Source: Planobispora rosea (lineage in GTDB: Bacteria; Actinomycetota; Actinomycetes; Streptosporangiales; Streptosporangiaceae). From it: a DNA stretch of 64,000 bases. The notes beneath the pieces are model-generated. The model was not told the origin of the DNA and made no database searches. It was given only the letters and a program-made list of their open reading frames with translations. The position numbers and the translations under genes were made by a program. The stretch is taken from NCBI RefSeq assembly GCF_014648175.1, contig NZ_BMQP01000011.1:124001-188000 (forward strand), read 5' to 3'. Below, piece after piece: positions 54,142 to 62,608 of the stretch (position 1 is its first letter; each line of letters starts with the position of its first letter).

Positions 54142-55509
54142 TTAACGCCCCCGTACACACTTGTCGTAGAGGTCGAGCAACCGGCCGCCGGAGTCGTAGG
54201 CTCGTTTGACCGGCCAGTAGGCGTCCCCGTTGTAGAGCCGCCAGAATTCGTCCCGGGGGTAGAACGACGTGGAGTACAGCGACTTGTGGCCGTCCAGCGC
54301 GTGCACCTCGTGCTCGATGAGACGGTTGTAGTAGCCGTCGAACTGGCCCCTGGGCAGCGGGACGGTCCCCCAGAAGCCGAAGTTCACATACAGCCGGCCC
54401 GGCTCCAGCGGGTAGAGCGGCCACCGGTCCGCAGCCTTGAGCGGGCACATCCAGACCGGCGTCATGCCGACCTTCTCATGGAAGAACTCCAGGAAGTCGG
54501 CGCCGCGCTCGACCGGCACCTCGATGTCCTGGATGACCGACTCCTGCACGGGCTGGTTCCGCCACCGGTCCAGCCGGGCGATCACCCCGTACCTGCGGTC
54601 GAGGCCGACGAGCCTGCGGTAGACGTCCGAGCGCATCCACCGGCGCGGCATCAGCGAGCGCACCAGCGGCGCCTGCACGCCGAAGGCCCGCGAGCACCAG
54701 AACCAGTCGGTGTCCCAGCGCCACAGGTAGTCGCGCACGGTCAGCCAGTCGCGGGTCCTGGTCCGGATCGACTGGTAGTAGATCCGCATGCCGGTGTAGT
54801 CGGAGACGTACGGCGCGCGCTCGGCGAAGCGGCCGAGGGTGATGTAGAGCTCGCCCGGTTCGAAGAAGGTTCCGTCCACGAAGTCGACCGGCTCGCCGTC
54901 GTGCTCGCCGGTCTCGCAGATCTCCTGCATGGCGAGCATGCACTTGTGGGCGTCGGTGAAGCGCACGTGGGCCAGCCGGACGTACGGCTGGACGGGCTTG
55001 AGCCTGATCCGGATCCGCAGCGCGTAGCCGAGTGTGCCGTAGGAGTTGGGGAACGCCCGGAACAGGTCGCGGTGCTCGTTGTCGTCCCGCGCGACGACGA
55101 TGCGGCCGTCGCCGGTGAGGATCTCCAGTTCCTCCACGGACTCGTGCGGCAGCCCGTCGCGGAAGCTGGTGGACTCGATGCCGAGCCCGGTCACCGCGCC
55201 GCCGAGGGTGATGGTCTTCAGCTGCGGCACGACGTACGGCATGAGCCCGTGCGCGAGCGTGGCGTCCACCAGGTTCTCGTACGTGGTCATACCCTGGACC
55301 TCGGCGGTCATCGTGACCGGGTCGACCTCGATGACACGGTCCAGGTCCCGGGCCGAGAGCGCGGCGGTGCGGGTGCCGTGCCGGAACCGGAACAGGTTGG
55401 TGGTGGCCTTCGCCAGCCGGGGCGGGGCGTCCTGCGCCATCGTGGCGTACGACTCCCTGATCTGCTCGACCGCCCGCCGGTGCACCGACATCCGTGTCGT
55501 GGTCGTCAC
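54142..55509 (-). CDS. tmsA: FAD-binding oxidoreductase, DHCR24-like (TmsA-type reductase)
   Basis: A 455-residue VAO-type flavoprotein from GTG 55509. The FAD domain shows AALSARDLDRVIEVDPVTMTAEVQGMTTYENLVDATLAHGLMPYVVPQLKTITLGGAVTGLGIESTSFRDGLPHESVEELEILTGDGRI, with the classic PQLKTITLGGAV loop. The C-terminal part (WPLYPLEPGRLYVNFGFWGTVPLPRGQ..., YPRDEFWRLYNGDAYWPVKRAYD) resembles the delta24-sterol reductase group. Together with the downstream methyltransferase it fits TmsA, the reductase that turns a 10-methylene into a 10-methyl acyl chain. Gene order tmsA-tmsB with a 13-nt gap matches known actinobacterial operons. Confidence 0.85.
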   Translation of the reverse strand: MTTTTRMSVHRRAVEQIRESYATMAQDAPPRLAKATTNLFRFRHGTRTAALSARDLDRVIEVDPVTMTAEVQGMTTYENLVDATLAHGLMPYVVPQLKTITLGGAVTGLGIESTSFRDGLPHESVEELEILTGDGRIVVARDDNEHRDLFRAFPNSYGTLGYALRIRIRLKPVQPYVRLAHVRFTDAHKCMLAMQEICETGEHDGEPVDFVDGTFFEPGELYITLGRFAERAPYVSDYTGMRIYYQSIRTRTRDWLTVRDYLWRWDTDWFWCSRAFGVQAPLVRSLMPRRWMRSDVYRRLVGLDRRYGVIARLDRWRNQPVQESVIQDIEVPVERGADFLEFFHEKVGMTPVWMCPLKAADRWPLYPLEPGRLYVNFGFWGTVPLPRGQFDGYYNRLIEHEVHALDGHKSLYSTSFYPRDEFWRLYNGDAYWPVKRAYDSGGRLLDLYDKCVRGR

Positions 55510-55687
55510 AGGACCTCACCCCCAGGGCTCTCGGCCAGAAAGATCGCCTATAGAACGTTATATCCCGAGCATCCCGTAAGCGAGGAGGGGCGCGTTAAAC
55601 CCCGGAAAACTCTCCAGGGACGCGACACCGCCCTTCCTCCCGCGGGAGCCGGCCCCGGAGGAAGCTCCGCTCCGGTGTGCTCCCGCA

Positions 55688-57529
55688 TCAGGAGTATCCT
55701 TCCGACGCCTCGAAGGTCCTGAACACACTGCGCGCCATGTCCGGCAGCACCCGCCACTCCTCCCTGGGCACGACCCAGGTCAGGACGGCGACGTTGCCCC
55801 CCAGCGCGATGAACCGCCGCGTCTCGTGGTAGACCACGCCGGGCGCGGCCCAGTCCGACGAGGCTCCCTCCTTGAGGCGCCAGGTGAACGCCCAGTCGAG
55901 CGCCTCGTCCGAGGTGTCGGAGACCGGGAGCGACTCCTCGGAGAGGATGGTCGCCTCCTCCTGGACGATCTCCCTGGCGCTGTCGCGTACCGACTCCAGG
56001 TCGAAGACCAGGTTCGCCCCGCCCACCGACATGAACGCGCCCCCGCCGGGACGGGTCCACCGGACCGTCTCCGGGTCCGGGAGGCTCTCCATCCAGTCGG
56101 AGGGGCACTGGATGGACCAGCCGCCCTCCTGCGGGGCGCACTTCCTCAGGTCCGGCCTGCTCACGATGGGACCGTTCTCGCTGGGCTCCGGCGTGGGAGA
56201 GGGTGGGGGCGACTCCTTCTTCTTCTCGTTCTTCCCCGGCTTCTTCCGGCCGGTCGGCGTGGCCTCGGCCTTCACCGGCGCCGCGGTCGTGCCGTCGGCG
56301 GCCGGCTGCTCCGTCCCCCGTGTGGCCCACACGACCGTGCCCACGCCGGCCAGGAGCACCGCCACCAGCACGGCGACCAGCGCGGCCGGGCTCCGCTTCG
56401 GCTGCCGCGCGGGCGGCGGCGACGGCCGTCCCGGCCCCGGTCCGGGGTGAACGTGCCCCGGATGGACCTGTCCCGGATAGGTGGGTCCCGGATGGCCCTG
56501 CCCCGGATAGGCGGATCCCGGATGGGCCTGGCCCGGATAGGTGGGTCCCGGATGGCCCTGCCCCGGATAGGCGGATCCCGGATGGGCCTGGCCCGGATAG
56601 GTGGGTCCCGGATGGGACGGGCCCGGCTGCCTCGGGCCGGGGAGGGAGTGGCTCGGATGGGTGCGCGAGGCAAGGGCCTGGTTCTGATAGGTCTGCCCGG
56701 TGCGGGCCGCCCCCACCGGGGCCCCGCTCGCCTCGGCCAGCAGCAGGTCGGCCTGCTCGGCGGTGAGGCGGTGCGCGGGCTCGCGCCGGAGCAGGCCGGA
56801 GAGCACCTCGTACATCTCCGGGGGCACCCGGCTGAAGTCGGGCTCCTCGGTGAGCAGCGCGCCCAGGGTGGCGATGGCGTCGCGGCGCTCGAAGGGCGCG
56901 TGGCCCACCAGCATCGCGTACATCGTGGCGCCGAGCGCCCACAGGTCCGACCAGGCGCCGGCGGGCGCGCCCGTGGCGCGTTCCGGCGCCAGGAAGCTGG
57001 GCGAGCCGGTGACCATGCCGGTCTGGGTGAGTGAGACGTCGCCCTCCACGGTGGCGATGCCGAAGTCGGTGAGCACGGCCCTGCCGTCGGAGGTCAGCAG
57101 GATGTTGCTCGGCTTGACGTCCCGGTGCAGGATCCCGGCCTGGTGGGCGGCGTGGAGCGCCGAGAGCACCTGGCGGCCGATCTCGGCGACCTGGCGCACC
57201 GGCAGCGAGCCGAGCTGGTCCAGCCCGCGCGCCCTGACCAGTTCCATGATGATCCAGGGACGGCCGTCCTCCTCGGCCACGTCGTAGACCGCCACGATGC
57301 CCCGGTGGCTGAGCCGGGCGGCGGTCCTGGCCTCCCGGGAGGTGCGGGTCAGCTGGCGCTCGTGCTCGGCCGGGGAGAGGTTCGGCGGGAGCAGCACCTC
57401 CTTGACCGCGACCGGACGGTCCAGGAGCGTGTCGTGCCCCTCCCACACCACGCCCATGCCGCCCCGGCCGAGCTCGCGCAGGAGCCGGTAGCGCCCTGCG
57501 ATCGCCCGTTCCCCGTGCGGGTGTGCCAT
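55688..57529 (-). CDS. serine/threonine protein kinase, PknB-like, single-pass
   Basis: A 613-residue kinase from ATG 57529 (MAHPHGERAI). The kinase domain (about 14-280) has all core motifs: GRGGMG (21-26), Lys43 in AVKEV, HRDVKPSN (135-142), DFG (155-157) and APE (181-183). A Pro/Gly/His-rich juxtamembrane tail follows, with two 20-residue repeats (GPTYPGQAHPGSAYPGQGHP). Then come a membrane helix (ALVAVLVAVLLAGVGTVVWA), a Lys/Glu/Pro linker, and an extracytoplasmic domain (KCAPQEGGWSIQCPSDWMESLPDPETVRWTRPGGGAFMSVGGANL...) that has two Cys and no PASTA repeat. Signal and substrate are unknown. Confidence 0.93.
   Translation of the reverse strand: MAHPHGERAIAGRYRLLRELGRGGMGVVWEGHDTLLDRPVAVKEVLLPPNLSPAEHERQLTRTSREARTAARLSHRGIVAVYDVAEEDGRPWIIMELVRARGLDQLGSLPVRQVAEIGRQVLSALHAAHQAGILHRDVKPSNILLTSDGRAVLTDFGIATVEGDVSLTQTGMVTGSPSFLAPERATGAPAGAWSDLWALGATMYAMLVGHAPFERRDAIATLGALLTEEPDFSRVPPEMYEVLSGLLRREPAHRLTAEQADLLLAEASGAPVGAARTGQTYQNQALASRTHPSHSLPGPRQPGPSHPGPTYPGQAHPGSAYPGQGHPGPTYPGQAHPGSAYPGQGHPGPTYPGQVHPGHVHPGPGPGRPSPPPARQPKRSPAALVAVLVAVLLAGVGTVVWATRGTEQPAADGTTAAPVKAEATPTGRKKPGKNEKKKESPPPSPTPEPSENGPIVSRPDLRKCAPQEGGWSIQCPSDWMESLPDPETVRWTRPGGGAFMSVGGANLVFDLESVRDSAREIVQEEATILSEESLPVSDTSDEALDWAFTWRLKEGASSDWAAPGVVYHETRRFIALGGNVAVLTWVVPREEWRVLPDMARSVFRTFEASEGYS
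56481..56616 (-). repeat. 60-bp tandem repeats in the kinase tail
   Basis: Two identical 60-bp units at 56481-56540 and 56541-56600, with a partial third to 56616, encode the 20-residue Pro/Gly repeats. They are in frame. Confidence 0.95.
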
Positions 57530-57654
57530 TCGTGCCCCCAGGTGCCGATCCATCGAGTCGCAAGTTTCCCACAGGTCCCGCCCGGCGGGTGGGGCGTCTT
57601 GCCAGCCGGAGCCGAATATTGTTCTACTTGCTCCGGAAGAGGACCGCAGGCTAC

Positions 57655-57668
57655 CAAGCGATTGCTTG
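57655..57668. promoter_or_regulatory. CAAGC-GATT-GCTTG palindrome
   Basis: Perfect 5-bp arms with a 4-nt spacer lie 49 bp before the racemase ATG, in the gap between the divergent kinase and racemase-P450 operon. It is a TetR-operator-like site. Confidence 0.5.
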
Positions 57669-57716
57669 TTTACGCCGTGCCGGGCTACAGTCGAGACCGC
57701 ACCGAGGAGAACGCCG

Positions 57717-58844
57717 ATGGATCACAGGAAGGGCCCGCTGGCCGGAGTCCGCGTGCTGGAGCTGGCCGGTCTGGCCCCGGGGCCGTTCGCCGGGATGATG
57801 CTGGCCGACCACGGCGCGGAGGTGCTCCGGATCGACCGGGTCTCCGCCGTGGCCGCCGCGGGCGACAAGCCGCGCGCCGACGTGATGGACCGCGGCAAGC
57901 GGAGCATCGGCCTCGACCTGAAGTCCCCCGAGGGGGTCTCCGCCTTCAAGCGGCTGGCCGCGTCCGCGGACGTGGTCATCGAGGTCTTCCGGCCCGGCGT
58001 CGCCGAACGCCTCGGCATCGGCCCCGCCGACCTGCACGCGGTCAACCCCCGCCTGGTCTACGGCCGGATGACCGGCTGGGGCCAGGAAGGGCCGCTGGCG
58101 CCGACCGCCGGGCACGACATCGACTACATCGCGATCTCCGGCGTGCTGTCGATGCTCGGCCGCGAGGGGGCCAAGCCCACCCCGCCGATCAACATCCTCG
58201 GCGACTTCGCCGGCGGCGGCCTGATGCTGGCGTACGGCGTGCTGCTGGCGCTGCTGGAGCGGGAGCGGACCGGCGTGGGCCGGGTGATCGACGCGGCCAT
58301 GGTCGACGGGGCGGCGACGTTGTTCTCGATGTTCTACCACGGCGTGCAGAGCGGCTTCTGGGGCCCGCGCGGCACCAACCTGCTCGACACCGGCGCCCCC
58401 ATGTACGACACCTACGAGACCGCCGACGGCAGGTTCATGGCGGTGGGCGCCCTGGAGCCGCAGTTCTGGGCGGAGATGGTCAGGCTGATGGGCCTTTCCG
58501 ACCTGCCCGACCGGAATGACCGGGCCAACTGGCCCGCGTTGCGCGAGCGCCTGGCCGCGGAGTTCCGGTCCAGGACCCGAGCCGAGTGGGAGGCCGTCTT
58601 CGAGGGGTCGGACGCGTGCGTCTCGCCCGTGCTGGAGATGCCCGAGGCCGCCGACCACCCGCACAACAAGGCGCGCGGCACGTTCGTCGAGGTCGGCGGG
58701 GTACGGCAGCCCGCACCCGCGCCCCGGCTGGCGGGCGTGCCCGAGCAGGACCTCTCCCCCGCGACCCGGCTGGCCGACCTGTCCTCGTGGGGCCTGCCGG
58801 AGGAGACCGCCGCCGAACTGCGTGAGGCGGGAGTGCTGGCCTAG
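57717..58844 (+). CDS. alpha-methylacyl-CoA racemase (CaiB/BaiF family)
   Basis: A 375-residue type III CoA transferase-family protein. It starts MDHRKGPLAGVRVLELAGLAPGPFAGMMLADHGAEVLRIDR, the family N-terminus. The three residues needed by mycobacterial MCR are present in context: His133 (AGHDIDYIAISG), Asp163 (INILGDFAGGG) and Glu247 (GALEPQFW). It interconverts the R and S forms of 2-methylacyl-CoA, letting methyl-branched chains enter beta-oxidation. The stop is 16 nt before a P450 gene, so the two form an operon. The context of methyl-branched lipid genes (tmsAB, CYP124-like P450s) fits. Confidence 0.93.
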   Translation: MDHRKGPLAGVRVLELAGLAPGPFAGMMLADHGAEVLRIDRVSAVAAAGDKPRADVMDRGKRSIGLDLKSPEGVSAFKRLAASADVVIEVFRPGVAERLGIGPADLHAVNPRLVYGRMTGWGQEGPLAPTAGHDIDYIAISGVLSMLGREGAKPTPPINILGDFAGGGLMLAYGVLLALLERERTGVGRVIDAAMVDGAATLFSMFYHGVQSGFWGPRGTNLLDTGAPMYDTYETADGRFMAVGALEPQFWAEMVRLMGLSDLPDRNDRANWPALRERLAAEFRSRTRAEWEAVFEGSDACVSPVLEMPEAADHPHNKARGTFVEVGGVRQPAPAPRLAGVPEQDLSPATRLADLSSWGLPEETAAELREAGVLA

Positions 58845-58860
58845 ACGAGAGGGGAAGCCC

Positions 58861-60054
58861 GTGGAGAGTGCCGAAGGCGCCGGGACCACCGGGGACGCCG
58901 TCCGGATCGACCTGCTCGACGGAGACATGTACGCCGGGGACCCCGGACCGGTGTACGCCTGGCTGCGCGAGCACGCCCCGGCCTACTTCGACGAGGGCAA
59001 CGGCCTGTGGGGCGTCTCGCGGCACGCCGACATCTCCGCGATCGAGCGGGACGGCAGGCTCTGGTCCAGCACCGGCGGCTACCGGCCGCAGCTTCCCAGC
59101 GACCCGTCGATGATCGGAATGGACGACCCCGAGCACGCCGCCCGCCGCCGCCTGGTCTACCGGCGCTTCACCCCGCGTCACGTCGCGGAGAAGTACACCG
59201 ACCGGGTCCGGGCCGTGGTGACCGAGCTGATCGACGAGGCGCTGGAGAAGGGCACGGTGGACGCCGTCCCGGCGCTGGCCGCGCCGCTGCCCGGCCGGAT
59301 GATCGGCTGGCTGCTGGGCTTCCCCGACGAGCGCTGGCCGGAACTGGTCCACTGGTCGGAGACGACGATCGTGGCCGGGGGCGGCCTGCGCTACGTCACC
59401 CACGACGCGGCCGTGGCGGCGGGCGAGTTCGCCACGGCCGTGCTGGAACTGGCCGAGGAACGGCGCAGGTGCCCGCACGACGACCTGACGTCGCTGTGGG
59501 CGGGCCACCCGGACTACGACGACGAGCACCTGGCCAACGAGGCGCTCCTGCTGCTGGACGGCGGCGCGGAGACCACCAGGACCGTCATCGCCACCACCAT
59601 CGACGCGCTGATCAGGCACCCGGAGCAGTGGGCGGTGCTCCGGGAGGATCCGGGGCTGATGGAGAACGCGGTCGAGGAGTTCATCCGCTGGACCACCCCC
59701 GTCCTCAACATGTGCCGGACCGCCACCCGCGACACGGTCCTGGCCGGCCGCGAGATCTCCGGAGGACAGCAGGTCCTGCTGATGTACGGCTCCGCCAACC
59801 GCGATCCGGAGGTCTTCACCGACCCGGACGTCTTCGACGTGACCCGGCCCGCCGGCCGCCACATCGCCTTCGGCCTCGGCACGCACTTCTGCCTCGGCGC
59901 GGCGCTGGCCCGGCTGGAGCTGCGGATCTTCTTCGAGGAGTTCGTCCGCCGGATCGGCTCGGCCGCCTGGGCCGACGACCGGGGGCCGCGCATCCTCCCG
60001 AACGCCTTCGTACGGGGCGTCACCTCCTTCCCCGTCACCCTCGAACCCCGCTGA
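58861..60054 (+). CDS. cytochrome P450 (fourth, in operon with the racemase)
   Basis: A 397-residue P450 from GTG 58861, GAGGGGAAG upstream. The I-helix reads LLDGGAETTRTVIA: Gly-Gly-Ala-Glu-Thr-Thr with the conserved acid/Thr pair. The ExxR is EFIR in VEEFIRWTTPVLNM, and the heme loop is FGLGTHFCLGAALARLE. It differs clearly from the three CYP124-like copies (shorter, other B-C region) and looks closer to the CYP142/CYP125/CYP268 side of the mycobacterial lipid- and sterol-oxidising families, by eye. Pairing with an alpha-methylacyl-CoA racemase suggests a methyl-branched or sterol side-chain substrate. Confidence 0.92.
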   Translation: MESAEGAGTTGDAVRIDLLDGDMYAGDPGPVYAWLREHAPAYFDEGNGLWGVSRHADISAIERDGRLWSSTGGYRPQLPSDPSMIGMDDPEHAARRRLVYRRFTPRHVAEKYTDRVRAVVTELIDEALEKGTVDAVPALAAPLPGRMIGWLLGFPDERWPELVHWSETTIVAGGGLRYVTHDAAVAAGEFATAVLELAEERRRCPHDDLTSLWAGHPDYDDEHLANEALLLLDGGAETTRTVIATTIDALIRHPEQWAVLREDPGLMENAVEEFIRWTTPVLNMCRTATRDTVLAGREISGGQQVLLMYGSANRDPEVFTDPDVFDVTRPAGRHIAFGLGTHFCLGAALARLELRIFFEEFVRRIGSAAWADDRGPRILPNAFVRGVTSFPVTLEPR

Positions 60055-60119
60055 CGCCTCCCGGACCCCGCCGGCCCCCGTCACCCCCGTGTCCCGCTGA
60101 CGCCGCCGACTCCCAGGCG

Positions 60120-60167
60120 TTGCAGTGATCTGGCATTGCAGTGATCTGGCATTGCAGTGATCTCGCA
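60120..60167. repeat. three tandem 16-bp repeats
   Basis: TTGCAGTGATCTGGCA occurs at 60120-60135 and 60136-60151, and with one change at 60152-60167. The array lies 71 bp before the TTG start of the secreted repeat protein and may be a multi-site operator. Confidence 0.85.
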
Positions 60168-60237
60168 GCGATCCGCAAGCGGCTTGCCATTCGGCTTGGA
60201 AAGCATGTGCCCCTTCCGATCATGAGAGGGGTGTGAA

Positions 60238-62502
60238 TTGAGATCATCAGCGTTGTTGCTGAGCCTGGGGACGGCCGGCGTCCTGTTCGCGGGACTGCTG
60301 GCCGGGCCCGCGAGCGCGGCGGCCGCTCAGGGCCCGGCCCGGGGAACGGTCCAGAGCGCGGCGCCGGGAGCCGTCACCCAGAAGACGGCCTCCCACACGG
60401 TGGCCGCGCCCGCGGTCAAGGTGGCCGTGGGCAAGGTCAAGGCGAGCCCCGCCCGCCACTCCGGGGGATGTCCCGCCACCGTCGACTTCTCCGCCGTCAT
60501 CGCCGCCAAGGGCACCGGGACGGTGAAGTACCGCTGGGTCCGCGGTGACGGGAGCCGGGGCAGCGTCAAGACCATCAAGGTCCGCGGCGCCACGACCAGG
60601 AAGACCGTCGTGCGCGACCGCCAGAGCTTCGACTGGAACGTCAGCGGCTGGCAGGCCATAGAGATCGTCGGCCGCAAGGGACTGTCCAGGAAGGCCTACT
60701 TCAACGTCTCCTGCTCCGGCGGCGAGCCCGTCGTCTACGACCGCACCCACCCGCTGCCGCCCGCGCCGGACCCGACCGGCAAGCCCTCCCCCGGGCCGAC
60801 CGACCGGCCGCAGGAGCCCGTCCGCGCCGCCGCCTCGGTCACCGCGACCCCGGCCGCCTACACCGGCCCCTGCCCCGCCACCGGCCAGCCGGTCCGTTTC
60901 GACGCCCTGATCCAGGTCGACCGGGTCCCGGCCCGCGTCGCCTACCAGTGGATCGACAGCGCCGACGGCGCCGGCCCGGTGCAGTATCTGGACTTCGCCG
61001 CCGCCGACGCGCGCAGCCGTACCGTGTCCCTGACCCATCCGGTCAAGACCACGGCCACCGGGTGGAAGTCGGTGGACATCATCAGCCCCGCCGGCAGCGT
61101 CGACTCCCTGCGCGCGAACTACAGCGTCACCTGCGCCGACCCCGCGCCGGAGCAGAAGATCACTCCTGCCGCCGCAGTCGACAAGCCCTCCTACACCGGC
61201 ACCTGCCCGGTCGCCCTGACCTTCACCGGCACCATCACCGTCACCAAGGTCCCGGTGAAGGTGAAGTACCAGTGGCGTGACAGCCAGGGCGGCGTCGGCC
61301 CCGAGCAGGAGCTGGAGTTCACCGGCACGCCGGGCGGCAAGCCCGTCACCCCGCACACCATGACGGTCCGGTACGACGACGAGGTGCCCACCGTCAAGGG
61401 CGCGGGCACGCTGCGCATCCTGTCCCCGGCCGCCGAACCCGACGTCGCCCAGGCCGCCTTCACCGTGACCTGCACGGGCGGGACCACGCCCCCGCCCGCG
61501 GTCGTGACCGCGTCGGACATCAAGGTCGAGCCCTCCAGCTACACCGGCCCGTGCCCCGGGTCGTACGGCGTGGCGCACACCGTCTCGGCGAAGATCACGG
61601 TCACCAAGCCGATGACCGTCAAGTACCAGTGGATCAGCCACCAGGGTCCCTGGCCGGGGCCTGACTCCGTGTTCTCGGTGACGTTCACCGAACCCGGCAG
61701 CAAGACCGTCAGCAACACCTTCGGCTCGGGCCCGAACGGCTACAAGGGCACCAAGCGGCTGAAGATCGTCGACCCGGCCGGCGGCGGCGAGACCGCGGAC
61801 GCCTCGTTCAACACCGTCTGCGTCAACCCGGACGTCACCGCGTCGGACATGAAGGTCGACCCGGCCCACTACACCGGCCCGTGCAAGACGCCGGCCGATG
61901 TGGAGCGCTCCGTCTCGGCGAAGATCAAGGTCACCAAGCCGATGGCCGTCAAGTACCGGTGGATCGACCAGCAGGGCCGCCCCTGGTTCAGCTCGGGCCC
62001 GTTCTCCACGACGTTCCACAGCGCCGGGAGCAAAACCGTGGCCAACGGGTTCAAGTCCGTCGCGACCGCCCGGGGCTCCGTGCGGCTTGAGGTCGTCGAG
62101 CCCGCCGGCGTCCCCGTGACCGAGGCCGCGGAGTTCAGCACGGTCTGCGTGAACCCGTCGGTGTCCGGGGTGAGCAAGCAGCGCACGGACGAGAACGAGG
62201 AGTGCGGCCCCGGCCGGTCCGCCGAGTTCGCGCTCAGCGCGAAGCTCGCCGTGGCCGACGGTCCCGCCTCCGTCGGTTACCGCTGGTACCGCAGGAGCAA
62301 CGAGACCGGCAACCGGTGGACGCTGATCAGCGGCGGGACCGCGTCGTTCACCGGCACCGGGAAACAGGAGAAGACCATCACCGGCACGTACGGCACGCGG
62401 CGCTCCGAGTCCGGTTACTTCAAGGTGGAGCTCACCGAGCCCTACGAGGGGTCGGCGCAGACCGGCTTCCTCGTGACCTGCCAGTCGAGGCACGACCGGT
62501 AG
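60238..62502 (+). CDS. secreted protein of about six Cys-paired beta-sandwich-like repeats
   Basis: A 754-residue secreted protein from TTG 60238, GAGAGGGG upstream. The signal peptide is 1-28 (LLLSLGTAGVLFAGLLAGPASA-A). The rest consists of about six repeats of 95-110 residues. Each has a pattern like Y-T-G-P-C ... (F/V)SA-I-(T/K)VTK-P-V-(K/A)Y-(R/Q)W-I ... G-S-K-T-V ... L-I-(D/E)PAG ... F-(N/S)TVC, so each holds one Cys pair (first about C78/C159). Repeats 4 and 5 are the most alike. This looks like an Ig-like/beta-sandwich scaffold of the cell surface or medium. I do not recognise a named family. There is no sortase signal or membrane anchor. Confidence 0.75.
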   Translation: MRSSALLLSLGTAGVLFAGLLAGPASAAAAQGPARGTVQSAAPGAVTQKTASHTVAAPAVKVAVGKVKASPARHSGGCPATVDFSAVIAAKGTGTVKYRWVRGDGSRGSVKTIKVRGATTRKTVVRDRQSFDWNVSGWQAIEIVGRKGLSRKAYFNVSCSGGEPVVYDRTHPLPPAPDPTGKPSPGPTDRPQEPVRAAASVTATPAAYTGPCPATGQPVRFDALIQVDRVPARVAYQWIDSADGAGPVQYLDFAAADARSRTVSLTHPVKTTATGWKSVDIISPAGSVDSLRANYSVTCADPAPEQKITPAAAVDKPSYTGTCPVALTFTGTITVTKVPVKVKYQWRDSQGGVGPEQELEFTGTPGGKPVTPHTMTVRYDDEVPTVKGAGTLRILSPAAEPDVAQAAFTVTCTGGTTPPPAVVTASDIKVEPSSYTGPCPGSYGVAHTVSAKITVTKPMTVKYQWISHQGPWPGPDSVFSVTFTEPGSKTVSNTFGSGPNGYKGTKRLKIVDPAGGGETADASFNTVCVNPDVTASDMKVDPAHYTGPCKTPADVERSVSAKIKVTKPMAVKYRWIDQQGRPWFSSGPFSTTFHSAGSKTVANGFKSVATARGSVRLEVVEPAGVPVTEAAEFSTVCVNPSVSGVSKQRTDENEECGPGRSAEFALSAKLAVADGPASVGYRWYRRSNETGNRWTLISGGTASFTGTGKQEKTITGTYGTRRSESGYFKVELTEPYEGSAQTGFLVTCQSRHDR

Positions 62503-62527
62503 ACCGGTAACCGGAGACCCGGCAGAG

Positions 62528-62561
62528 GGGCGGTGCACCTGTTCGAGGTGTACCGCCCTTT
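62528..62561 (+). terminator. Rho-independent terminator after the secreted repeat protein
   Basis: Arms GGGCGGTGCACCT (62528-62540) and AGGTGTACCGCCC (62546-62558), 13 bp with one G-U pair and a GTTCG loop, are followed by TTTG. Confidence 0.8.
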
Positions 62562-62577
62562 GTCGTAGGGATTGATT

Positions 62578-62603
62578 GGAATGTAGTAGATGTACTACAT
62601 TCC
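62578..62603. promoter_or_regulatory. perfect 11-bp inverted repeat operator
   Basis: GGAATGTAGTA (62578-62588) and TACTACATTCC (62593-62603) with spacer GATG end 5 nt before the ABC-ATPase start. Its place over the start of an apparently near-leaderless transcript predicts strong repression. Such GTAGTA...TACTAC sites suggest a GntR (YtrA-like) or similar regulator, not seen in the window. Confidence 0.75.
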
Positions 62604-62608
62604 TCAGC

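Noticed and set aside
60120..60167. Replication iterons
   Set aside because: There are only three 16-bp copies, with no replication gene or AT-rich segment nearby. A regulatory role for the next gene is simpler.
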